Part shown: one piece after another, positions 1-5,377 of the stretch
Layout: every line of letters starts with the position of its first letter
Position numbering within the stretch: the first letter of the stretch is position 1
IMG/VR virus record: IMGVR_UViG_3300006802_000047
Location: 1 to 35,363 of that record
Origin: a virus
DNA: 35,363 nt
Reading direction: 5' to 3' (one strand)
Notes under the pieces: model-generated
Database searches by the model: none
The model's input: only the letters and a program-made list of their open reading frames with translations
Told to the model about the DNA's origin: nothing
Position numbers and translations under genes: made by a program

Positions 1-124
1 AGCCGTAGCCGGAGCCGTAGCAGTAGCAGTAGCCGTAGCCGTCGCCGGAGCCGTAGCCGGAGCCGTAGCCGTAGCCGTAGCCGGAGCCGTAGCCGTAGCC
101 GGAGCCGTAGCCGGAGCCGGAGCC
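1..124. repeat. Left copy of terminal GCC-G hexanucleotide repeat
   Basis: The first ~124 bases are a degenerate 6-bp tandem repeat, mostly AGCCGT and AGCCGG with some CGCCGG and AGCAGT units. The same repeat in the same orientation fills the right end of the window (35134-35363). On the minus strand it stays in one open frame, encoding Gly alternating with Tyr, Ser, Asp or Cys, and forms the tail of the gene that starts at 337. Direct orientation at both ends is what a circular molecule broken inside a repeat would give. Confidence 0.95.
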
Positions 125-337
125 GTCTTTGATATGCGACCCTTTGTTTTGCTGCTTCAACTCCTCGATCTTAACGAGTCGAACCGCCCCGATAAAGGCC
201 GGCCATGTTGGATCTTCGAGCAGTAAGATCGGACAAACCGGATTTGCTAAAATCCCCTCCGGACAAGAGGCTATAAGTGTTTCCAGTTTTGACTTTGGGG
301 TAAAGGGCAAGATCGAAAGCGCAAGATCACCGAGCAT
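1..337 (-). CDS. Gly-Tyr/Ser/Asp repeat protein, N-terminal part (runs off the window)
   Basis: The ATG at 337-335 follows the upstream stop (341-339) by one base and has GGAG five bases upstream. About 70 ordinary residues (MLGDLALSIL...NKGSHIKD) precede a low-complexity tail in which Gly occupies every second position and Tyr, Ser, Asp or Cys the others. The frame is open to base 1. Joining base 1 to base 35363 keeps the frame, and the protein then ends at the stop at 35112-35110, about 196 aa in total with the repeat number shown here. The function is not recognised. Repeats of this kind can expand or contract, so the true length is uncertain. The gene is cotranscribed with the DUF6948 gene. 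A plus-strand reading of the repeat (Ser-Arg) lacks a ribosome binding site. Confidence 0.7.
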   Translation of the reverse strand, partial: MLGDLALSILPFTPKSKLETLIASCPEGILANPVCPILLLEDPTWPAFIGAVRLVKIEELKQQNKGSHIKDGSGSGYGSGYGYGSGYGYGYGSGYGSGDGYGYCYCYGSGYG

Positions 338-338
338 C

Positions 339-626
339 TTAACTCCAAGCCACGGAGGCAAACGCCTTTGCTGCGCTCTCTGTAACCTCTAAAACAAAGG
401 TGTGATTTTTAATTGCACAATCACACGGAGCGCTCACGCGGCGACCCTCGTCAGGGCCAGCCGCAGCAAGCCCCCAAAGCCCTTTGGTTTCGGCACTCCA
501 ATACACAACCAACCTCGAATCCTTGAGATAGATAATCGGATCGTCGCAGTGATTTGCAGTCCAACCAAAGACTAAAAATTTATCTTCGGTAGATACAAGT
601 ACGGGGCGTAATTTTGTTTTTGTCAT
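339..626 (-). CDS. DUF6948-like small phage protein
   Basis: This 95-aa protein has AGGAGG about eight bases upstream of its ATG. The pattern (RPVLVSTED near the start, VVYWSAETKGLWGLAAAGP in the middle, a late TESAAKAFASVAW) resembles the DUF6948 family of small phage proteins. These have a central aromatic/Trp segment followed by LxxLAxxG and a C-terminal A-x-W. The family has no established function that I know of. It lies downstream of the sigma-like gene, with a UUCG-loop hairpin between them, and is followed almost immediately by the Gly-repeat gene. The family call rests on remembered sequence pattern only. Confidence 0.7.
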   Translation of the reverse strand: MTKTKLRPVLVSTEDKFLVFGWTANHCDDPIIYLKDSRLVVYWSAETKGLWGLAAAGPDEGRRVSAPCDCAIKNHTFVLEVTESAAKAFASVAWS

Positions 627-645
627 TTTTTGAAACCTCCTGAAA

Positions 646-663
646 CTCTATCCGAAGACAGAG
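646..663 (-). other. UUCG-tetraloop hairpin between sigma-like and DUF6948 genes
   Basis: On the minus strand CTCTGTC-TTCG-GATAGAG forms a 7-bp stem with one G.U pair, closed by a stable cUUCGg loop. It sits just before the AGGAGG of the 626 gene. There is no T tract, so it is more likely an mRNA stability or processing element than a terminator. Its loop strand is also part of a bipartite repeat shared with 3419-3456. Confidence 0.5.
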
Positions 664-685
664 CCTAAATTCCTACTCGATTTTT
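649..685 (-). repeat. Bipartite repeat, minus-strand copy
   Basis: Read on the minus strand this is AAAAATCGAGTAGGAA, nine variable bases, then TGTCTTCGG. The same two blocks with the same 9-base gap occur on the plus strand at 3419-3456. This copy overlaps the last codons and TAG stop of the sigma-like gene and lies just upstream of the DUF6948 gene. It is either a shared regulatory site or a duplicated gene-end fragment. Confidence 0.6.
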
Positions 686-1338
686 AGTTTTTTCTTGAGA
701 TTATTTTTAGCCAAAGTTACAGCGTTGTCTGCTGTCTTTGGCGAGATCTGGAGTTTATCCGCGATCTCTCGGTAGTTGTAGCCCTGGAGATACAGCACAA
801 TCGCGGCTCTCTGCTGTGGAGCAAGTCCAGAGATTGCCTCCTCTAACATCTCCCTTAATTTAAAATCGGTCTCAGGGTCGGCCTTCCCTGACTCGACCGC
901 TCCCAGAGTCCAGCCTTCTTTCTCGGCTTGCGCAGACACCCACGCCTCGGCTCTCTTCTGCTCGGCTTGTTGAGCGCGTCGAGCCTCTAAGCAGCGACCT
1001 AGCACCCAACGATAAGGAGCTGCGGGACATCGGCTCGCAGCCTCCCAGAGCAACTTGAGAAGCCCCGACGGATCAGGAGCAACCGTCTCGGCAAGCCGCA
1101 AGCGATAGCCACTACCAATCAAGAGCAGATATAGGGCACCTGTTACCCAACGGCCCGTCGCCGCATCGCATAGCGCTGCTATTGCAGCGGGATCGCGCCG
1201 AAGATTCTCTCGGTAGTCGTCGATTGTTTTGTACTTTACCAGGGCGGGGTAGGTAAGAGTAAAAAGCTCAACGGCCTTAGGAGTCAAAGAAGACTCCTCC
1301 GCGTGCGAGATAAGTCTTTGTAAAAAAGATTGTTGCAA
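673..1338 (-). CDS. Sigma-70 region 4-like regulator
   Basis: The start chosen is TTG at 1338-1336, because AAGGAGG lies five bases upstream. The longer open frame would overlap the preceding gene by ~140 bp. That gives 221 aa. The last ~60 residues (LREMLEEAISGLAPQQRAAI onward, then a helix-turn-helix YREIADKLQISPKTADNAV) match sigma-70 region 4, the domain that binds the -35 box. The first ~150 residues are largely helical by composition and show no recognisable region 2, so this may be a sigma-like activator rather than a complete sigma factor. It lies 10 bp after the antirepressor-like gene in the same operon. A second region-4 protein is encoded at 33367-34101. Confidence 0.75.
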   Translation of the reverse strand: MQQSFLQRLISHAEESSLTPKAVELFTLTYPALVKYKTIDDYRENLRRDPAAIAALCDAATGRWVTGALYLLLIGSGYRLRLAETVAPDPSGLLKLLWEAASRCPAAPYRWVLGRCLEARRAQQAEQKRAEAWVSAQAEKEGWTLGAVESGKADPETDFKLREMLEEAISGLAPQQRAAIVLYLQGYNYREIADKLQISPKTADNAVTLAKNNLKKKLKIE

Positions 1339-1348
1339 GGTGGCCTCC

Positions 1349-2062
1349 TTATCGGTAGTCGTTGGCAACTTCAATCGCTCGAAAGGCGTCCTCGCGAATT
1401 TGCCAACCGTATCGGGTTTGACGTCTCTGGTAGTGGTTGTTAAGACCTGCGGATCTCCACAACGACCAAAAGCGCTCAAAGGAGATCTCAAGAGAGCGTG
1501 CGCAATCCGCTACATCAAACCACTTCAGATCGCGGGATCTATCAAGGAGAGAGCCCTGCAAGGGGGCTTGCCTGGATGGCTGCAATTGCCTCTTGGTTTG
1601 AAGTTGAGGGGCGGTCTGCTGCTGAGAGGCCTGTAGCGAGGTCAAGCGCTCTACTGCGATTGTGAGCGCAGCAACGGCCCCCATTAGATTAGATAGATCT
1701 TGGGTTGGTATTTGCTGCGGTGGTGGGGTCAATTGTCCCCGCTTATAGGCCAGGTACAAATCAATCACTTCCTCTAGCAGTAGATCCGCGATCTGTGTTT
1801 CGGCGTGAGAGATCACAATCAACGCTTGTTTTTCTGTCAGATAAAAGGCGTTCCCCGGCCTACCGCCTTTCTCGGAGGTTTTTATCGGAGCAATAAAAAC
1901 CCCCTTCAGTGTGCCGCGCTTAATCAACTTGCGAATCAAAACGCGAATACTAATCTTGACGGTAAAGCCTAGCCGCTCGGCAAGGTCGAGATCGAGAATA
2001 AGCGGCTCTTGTGTCTTTTCGGCCTGGTGCAAAGTCCAATTATTAACAACAATTTCGTTCAT
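1349..2062 (-). CDS. Phage antirepressor/Rha-like DNA-binding protein
   Basis: The start is MNEIVVNN at 2062 with AAGGAAA upstream; 237 aa. The N-terminal ~110 residues hold GGRPGNAFYLTEKQALIVIS followed by ADLLLEEVIDLYLAYKRGQ. This is the pattern of phage regulatory/antirepressor N-domains, where GRPxxxYYLxExQAL precedes a helix ending in AxxRG. A Gln/Pro-rich linker (about residues 110-170) leads to a C-terminal domain (about 180-237: WFDVADCARSLEISFERFWSLW) that looks like a second DNA-binding or dimerisation unit. The gene sits upstream of the sigma-like gene in the operon. Which family it belongs to is inferred from pattern only. Confidence 0.55.
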   Translation of the reverse strand: MNEIVVNNWTLHQAEKTQEPLILDLDLAERLGFTVKISIRVLIRKLIKRGTLKGVFIAPIKTSEKGGRPGNAFYLTEKQALIVISHAETQIADLLLEEVIDLYLAYKRGQLTPPPQQIPTQDLSNLMGAVAALTIAVERLTSLQASQQQTAPQLQTKRQLQPSRQAPLQGSLLDRSRDLKWFDVADCARSLEISFERFWSLWRSAGLNNHYQRRQTRYGWQIREDAFRAIEVANDYR

Positions 2063-2081
2063 CGCTAAGACTTTCCTTTTC

Positions 2082-2177
2082 CGCGAGATCCTGTAAAGTA
2101 GGTCTCGCGTTTTTGCTGGACGCCGCAATATCTAACCGGAGTATCTTTTTGAGGTGCTCCGGTTTTTTATTTGCGGC
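2082..2177. promoter_or_regulatory. Leader with nested inverted repeats upstream of antirepressor-like gene
   Basis: Two structures lie here. CGCGAGA (2082-2088) pairs with TCTCGCG (2103-2109). AACCGGAG (2134-2141) pairs with CTCCGGTT (2157-2164) and is nested inside GCCGCAA (2122-2128) and TTGCGGC (2171-2177). T runs follow both on the plus strand, so they could stop antisense transcription. On the minus strand they would fold in the 5' leader of the antirepressor-like mRNA. Role undetermined. Confidence 0.4.
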
Positions 2178-2247
2178 AAAGATTATTAGATCAAAAAGAG
2201 GGGTGCGCGTCAAGCGCGAAAAAAGTGTGACAACCTGTCACAGTTGA

Positions 2248-2436
2248 CTACCCAAGAGACGCAGCACAGCGCTTTATGTCGCTGGCTAACTCTGGGTGCT
2301 CTAGCAAAACAAGGGGTAGTTGCGGGCTCTGTAACAGGGCCTCGAAAATCGAGACCGCTAGCAGCCACTGCGTACTATCGTCAAGAATTTCGGCGATAAT
2401 CTCCAAGATCGACTCCCTGGTGAGTTGCTCATTCAT
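2248..2436 (-). CDS. Small unknown protein (62 aa)
   Basis: The start is MNEQL at 2436 with GGAGG six bases upstream. The ATG overlaps the end of the SWIM gene by eight bases, so the two are translationally coupled. The sequence MNEQLTRESILEIIAEILDDSTQWLLAV reads as amphipathic helices with an acidic N-half. No motif is recognised. It is the last gene before the structured leader of the antirepressor-like gene. Confidence 0.6.
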   Translation of the reverse strand: MNEQLTRESILEIIAEILDDSTQWLLAVSIFEALLQSPQLPLVLLEHPELASDIKRCAASLG

Positions 2437-2749
2437 TTTTTGCCTCCGCTCCACCGAATACGATCTCGGTTTTGTTGTGGGCTAGAGTGACCACGATTCC
2501 CCGAGCGATCCGGTGGTAGCACAGCCCGCGAGCAGGGCAGGTACAAGCACCTGGAGATACGCGATAGACCTTGGAGCCGTCCGAAGAGAGCGCCTCAAAA
2601 ATCGGCTCTTTCTCGGAGGTTTCGCCCGCCCACCAAAGACGTGGCCCCTCCGCGAGTTCTAAGGCCTTCTCGATCTTGGCGCTGAGTGCGGGGTACTTGC
2701 TTGCTATTTCTTGCGCGACCCCCTTAAAAGTGATACTTAACTTCTGCAT
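2429..2749 (-). CDS. SWIM zinc-finger protein
   Basis: The start is MQKLSITFKG at 2749 with AAGGAGAGG upstream; 106 aa. The C-terminal half carries VSPGACTCPARGLCYHRIA, which fits the SWIM zinc-binding pattern CxC-x(n)-CxH (ligands about C70, C72, C78, H80). SWIM domains bind DNA or proteins and are common as short stand-alone phage proteins. This protein is only the domain plus an N-terminal helical part. A bidirectional terminator (2779-2820) separates it from the upstream 55-aa gene, so it needs readthrough or its own promoter. Confidence 0.75.
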   Translation of the reverse strand: MQKLSITFKGVAQEIASKYPALSAKIEKALELAEGPRLWWAGETSEKEPIFEALSSDGSKVYRVSPGACTCPARGLCYHRIARGIVVTLAHNKTEIVFGGAEAKNE

Positions 2750-2778
2750 TTTGATCCTCTCCTTTTGTTGGTGCATAT

Positions 2779-2820
2779 AAAAAGAGCGGGGCGGTACATA
2801 CGAGCTACCCCGCTCTTTTT
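2779..2820. terminator. Bidirectional rho-independent terminator
   Basis: AAAAAGAGCGGGG (2779-2791) and CCCCGCTCTTTTT (2808-2820) are perfect 13-base inverted arms around a 16-base loop. A GC-rich core is followed by a T run on either strand. It lies just after the 55-aa gene on the minus strand and would stop most of that transcript before the SWIM gene. Confidence 0.8.
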
Positions 2821-2832
2821 ATTTTTGTTGCT

Positions 2833-3000
2833 CTAGTTTTCCAGCAAGGCTTTCTTCTCGGCGTAAAGATTCTCAAGCTTATTCTCTAAGTTCTCGATTC
2901 TGCGGTGGGTCGCGGTGCCATACTCAAAATCAACCTCTACATATAAAGCGAGTTCCTCTTCTGCGGTTTCGATCTCTTTGTTCAACTGTTCGATTGTCAT
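2833..3000 (-). CDS. Small coiled-coil protein (55 aa) under repeated promoter
   Basis: The ATG at 3000-2998 has AGGAAGC upstream and the frame ends in TAG at 2835-2833. The product (MTIEQLNKEIETAEEELALY... RRIENLENKLENLYAEKKALLEN) is strongly charged with heptad-like Leu/Ile spacing in both halves, so two helices or a coiled coil are likely. It is the first gene of the minus-strand arm. It lies under promoter-operator element A (3001-3120) and is followed by a strong terminator. Function unknown. Confidence 0.65.
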   Translation of the reverse strand: MTIEQLNKEIETAEEELALYVEVDFEYGTATHRRIENLENKLENLYAEKKALLEN

Positions 3001-3120
3001 TTTGCGCTTCCTTTGTCAGCGTTGGTTTTTGTTGCTGACAAGAGATAAGATAGCAACTCTATCAGGATTGTCAACAAAATTAATCAAGATAAAGTAAAAA
3101 TAATTTTGAGCCTTTCGTGG
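3001..3120 (-). repeat. Promoter-operator element, copy A (minus strand)
   Basis: This ~120-bp element recurs on the plus strand at 7620-7751 (B) and 8081-8214 (C). All copies share, in order, an AAAATTATTTT segment, TTATCTTGATTAATTTTG, a TTGACA box, a 16-bp spacer, TATCTT, a TTGTCAG...CTGACAA dyad, a purine-rich ribosome binding site and an ATG. The spacer sequence differs among copies while the functional boxes are kept, which indicates selection rather than recent duplication alone. Confidence 0.85.
3047..3074 (-). promoter_or_regulatory. Sigma-70 promoter of element A, divergent control region
   Basis: On the minus strand TTGACA (3074-3069) is separated by 16 bp from TATCTT (3052-3047). 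The dyad TTGTCAGC (3041-3034) / GCTGACAA (3020-3013) begins at about the predicted transcription start. That is a typical place for a repressor operator, and it would also be a 5'-end hairpin in the RNA. It drives the minus-strand regulatory arm. Confidence 0.75.
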
Positions 3121-3247
3121 TAAGGCTCGGCGCCGTTTCCTGTTTTGGCTGCTACAGTCCTCTCGGTGCAGTAGCCAAGATCGAGCCCTCCCCTCTATTA
3201 ATCAATCAATACCTGAACAGCACTACAGTATACCAGCAAGGAAACCC

Positions 3248-3275
3248 TGTAATCAGATAAATAAATCTGATTACA
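3248..3275. promoter_or_regulatory. Dyad operator 1 (perfect)
   Basis: TGTAATCAGAT (3248-3258) and ATCTGATTACA (3265-3275) form a perfect 11-bp dyad around AAATAA. The symmetry and the 17-bp half-site centre distance suit a dimeric repressor. A degenerate second copy lies 65 bp downstream (3313-3340). Confidence 0.65.
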
Positions 3276-3312
3276 GAATTAAGGGAATCGCCCCAAATTG
3301 AGACAGAAACTT

Positions 3313-3340
3313 TGTAATCAGAGTTATAACTCCGATTCAG
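3313..3340. promoter_or_regulatory. Dyad operator 2 (imperfect)
   Basis: TGTAATCAGAG (3313-3323), spacer TTATAA, then CTCCGATTCAG (3330-3340). The left arm matches operator 1 for ten bases and the right arm is diverged. Same arm lengths and same 6-bp spacer, so it is probably a second, weaker site for the same protein. Confidence 0.5.
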
Positions 3341-3418
3341 AGATATGTAGCACTAAAACATGCAACCATACTAACTTATTGATTTTATAGGTACAAATAC
3401 GATTGTTTAAAAAAGTTG

Positions 3419-3456
3419 AAAAATCGAGTAGGAAAAAGCCTGTTGTCTTCGGTATC
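3419..3456 (+). repeat. Bipartite repeat, plus-strand copy
   Basis: AAAAATCGAGTAGGAA, nine variable bases, then TGTCTTCGG, matching the minus-strand copy at 685-649. It lies about 50 bases upstream of the first plus-strand gene. Here it is not part of a reading frame, since a TGA sits directly upstream in the frame used by the other copy. A regulatory role such as a promoter for a phage sigma-like protein is inference. Confidence 0.6.
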
Positions 3457-3505
3457 CCCCCTAGGATAGATCACAATCTTATTTTTATAGAAAGGATTCT
3501 TAAAG

Positions 3506-3760
3506 ATGCTTCCTGAACAAAACCTTGATACAAAAGATATAGATACAACAGAGGGGGCTGAGCCATCGGGCTCAGTGCTGAGAAGTACAATAAAAGCCCC
3601 TCCTACGCCCTCGGATAAAGCGGCTCAAGTTGACACACTATCAAAGGCGGTCGAGTTTGCAATCAAGCAAGCAAAACTCTCCTTTGAGCAAGAGCATCTT
3701 TTTAAAAGAGCGCTCCGGCAAGAGTACACCCGGCTTGTATTGGGCAGGGGCGAGCAATGA
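3506..3760 (+). CDS. Unknown 84-aa protein, first gene of plus arm
   Basis: Preceded by AAAGGA nine bases before the ATG. The N-half (to about residue 40) is Thr/Ser/Pro-rich and probably disordered. The C-half (KAVEFAIKQAKLSFEQEHLFKRALRQEYTRLVLG) is helical and basic at its end. The stop overlaps the next ATG (ATGA), so the pair is translationally coupled and perhaps interacts. No family is recognised. Confidence 0.65.
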   Translation: MLPEQNLDTKDIDTTEGAEPSGSVLRSTIKAPPTPSDKAAQVDTLSKAVEFAIKQAKLSFEQEHLFKRALRQEYTRLVLGRGEQ

Positions 3761-4920
3761 CCGCAGGCTATTTTTCGAGGCCCAAGAGAGGCCCAAGACC
3801 TATACCCAGAAAGGCAACGACCGTGAGATACGCCCTAGATATTTGGCACAAATTTGAAGCGCTTTGTAAGCAAGAGGATGTCAGCACCGGAGATGCACAG
3901 CGCGCTCTCTTGACGTGGTATGTCACCGAGAGGGCCGCAGGACGCCCAGTGCCTTCCCTGCGATTGGAGGAAGCGATCCTCTCCGGTCCCGCGCAACCGG
4001 AGACGACCAAAGAAGAGACCGCAGAGAGCCCCAAATCTGACCCGTGGGCGGCTGCGATTGAAGGCTTGAGGCGGTTACTGTCGATCGATGACTTTGCGCT
4101 ACTTGCTCCTCTCTCGCTTAAAAAAATCGTATTTACTAACGAACTTGAAACCGCTCTGGTTTGGGTAGAGTCGTACGACTACGGGATGCTCTTGGATCAA
4201 AGGGGGCTCCGGGTTCAATTGCGGGCCGCTCTCGCGGGTGCCACCAAACTCGAAAACTTAAAACTGCTCTGGGTTGCACGCAAGAAGAGCCCTCCGGTTG
4301 CCAGCCCTGCGGTCGAGGTGGTCCCCGTTGTGGTCGCTCCGGTAGTGCCGGTTGCTCCAGTTGCCAGCGCTCCGCTTCCCGTAGAGGTTCCCGATTATCC
4401 TCTATGGCTCCCACAAAGAGCCGCACACGATGATAGCGAAACCTTACCAACCCTAGGTCGTATCTATCAGGCCCGGAGAGGTCTGGCGTCGGTTGGATAT
4501 CTTGCCGAGGTCGATCAACTTACCCGAAAGTTAAGCAAATTGATTGACCTGGAGGGGGTTGCTGCGTTTTACGAGACGCATCTTGCGCAACGTCAACGCG
4601 ACCTGTCCCCGCAACCGGAGGAGACCTCTGCGCCGGTTGAGCCCGCCAGAGAGCCCGACCTTGCCGACAAGGTGAGCGCCAATCTCAAAGAACTCTATCA
4701 GCGATCTCAGGAAGCGAGCCTCGCCAATAAACCGCAGGAGGCTGCCAAACTCGGGCAACAAGCGGCCTTGTTGGTCGCGGGGTGTGAGCAGTCAGTTCTT
4801 GATGATGTGGCCCGGAGGAATCCAATGCACGCCCGTTTGTGGCAAGGCTGGATTGAGAGCGGCAGCAGAAGACAAGCAGCAGAGGACGTCTATAAAAGCA
4901 GCAATCAGAGGAGGCGATAA
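3757..4920 (+). CDS. Ribbon-helix-helix-like multidomain protein, unknown role
   Basis: This 387-aa protein begins in a 4-base overlap with the preceding gene. The basic N-terminus (PKRGPRPIPRKATTVRYALD) leads into a segment (about residues 20-60: ATTVRYALDIWHKFEALCKQEDVSTGDAQRALLTWYV) that resembles a CopG/ribbon-helix-helix fold, with a beta strand followed by two helices. A Pro/Ala/Val-rich linker lies at about residues 175-215 and two mainly helical regions follow, the last ending in an Arg-rich tail (SSNQRRR). DNA binding at the N-terminus is plausible. Placed next to the control region, it could serve in replication initiation or partition, but I see no motif that shows this. Confidence 0.6.
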   Translation: MTAGYFSRPKRGPRPIPRKATTVRYALDIWHKFEALCKQEDVSTGDAQRALLTWYVTERAAGRPVPSLRLEEAILSGPAQPETTKEETAESPKSDPWAAAIEGLRRLLSIDDFALLAPLSLKKIVFTNELETALVWVESYDYGMLLDQRGLRVQLRAALAGATKLENLKLLWVARKKSPPVASPAVEVVPVVVAPVVPVAPVASAPLPVEVPDYPLWLPQRAAHDDSETLPTLGRIYQARRGLASVGYLAEVDQLTRKLSKLIDLEGVAAFYETHLAQRQRDLSPQPEETSAPVEPAREPDLADKVSANLKELYQRSQEASLANKPQEAAKLGQQAALLVAGCEQSVLDDVARRNPMHARLWQGWIESGSRRQAAEDVYKSSNQRRR

Positions 4921-4921
4921 A

Positions 4922-5377
4922 ATGCTAGTCATCACACCGATTACAATCTCAGAGGCGCGCGTCTTCGTGAACCAACACCACCGACATCATAGGGCGCCGC
5001 AAGGTGGATTGTTTGCTTGTGCGGTTTCTCGCGTTGCCGACGATGGCGCCGCCCTGATTTGCGGCGTTGCTATTGTTGGGCGCCCAGTGTCTCGGCACCT
5101 TGACGCCGATAGTTGGTGTGCAGAAGTGACGCGAGTTGCTACGGATGGCACGCCGCACGCTTGCTCTGCCCTATATGGCGCTTGTTGGAGAGCTGCGCGG
5201 GCGCTCGGATATCAGAGACTTATTACCTACACGCTCAAAGAAGAGTCAGGAGTAAGCCTCAAAGCCGCGGGATGGAAAGTGATTGGAGAATCTAAGGGCG
5301 GCTCTTGGAGTTGCAAGAGCCGCCCCCGCGTAGACAAGCACCCGCTACAGGCCAAAATCAAATGGGAAAAAAGTTAA
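4922..5377 (+). CDS. XF1762-family protein, GNAT/Mom-like candidate
   Basis: The start is the ATG at 4922, with GGAGG seven bases upstream and one base after the previous stop; 151 aa. The protein has VNQHHRHHRAPQGGLFACAVS near the N-terminus, GVAIVGRPVSRHLD, EVTRVATDGTPHACSALYGACWRAARALGY, TYTLKEESGVSLKAAGWK and the C-terminal SRPRVDKHP. This string of motifs is the signature I know for XF1762-family phage/prophage proteins. The alternating strands and the R-A-A-R-A-L-G-Y helix suit an acyltransferase-like (GNAT) fold, which is inference. It ends in TAATG with the DpdA-like gene, so the two are cotranslated. A role in DNA modification is suggested by this coupling and by analogy to Mom, and is not shown. 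Confidence 0.75.
   Translation: MLVITPITISEARVFVNQHHRHHRAPQGGLFACAVSRVADDGAALICGVAIVGRPVSRHLDADSWCAEVTRVATDGTPHACSALYGACWRAARALGYQRLITYTLKEESGVSLKAAGWKVIGESKGGSWSCKSRPRVDKHPLQAKIKWEKS

Larger units (their letters stand above)
3001..3505. other. Divergent intergenic control region
   Basis: About 500 bp without a gene separates the minus-strand arm from the plus-strand arm. It contains element A (3001-3120), a short dyad GAGCC...GGCTC (about 3109-3129), the two long dyads at 3248-3275 and 3313-3340, and the plus copy of the bipartite repeat (3419-3456). The part from about 3190 to 3420 is clearly more AT-rich than the genes. A replication origin would be plausible here because of the AT-rich sequence and repeated dyads, but nothing proves it. 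Confidence 0.6.

Noticed and set aside
1-124. Telomere-like terminal repeats of a linear replicon
   Set aside because: Telomeric repeats would be inverted at the two ends. Here both ends have the same orientation, and the repeat is an open coding frame with a start gene on one side and a unique C-terminus on the other.
129-392. Plus-strand ORF of 87 aa at the left end
   Set aside because: Lies opposite the Gly-repeat and DUF6948 genes, lacks a ribosome binding site, and its product is low-complexity Ser-rich.
1349-2062. Evidence of a temperate prophage with integrase
   Set aside because: An antirepressor-like gene and operators exist, but no integrase, excisionase or attachment site is recognisable, so lysogeny by integration is not supported.
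3248-3340. CRISPR-like repeats
   Set aside because: Only two dyads of unequal quality, no regular spacers and no cas genes; operators explain them better.
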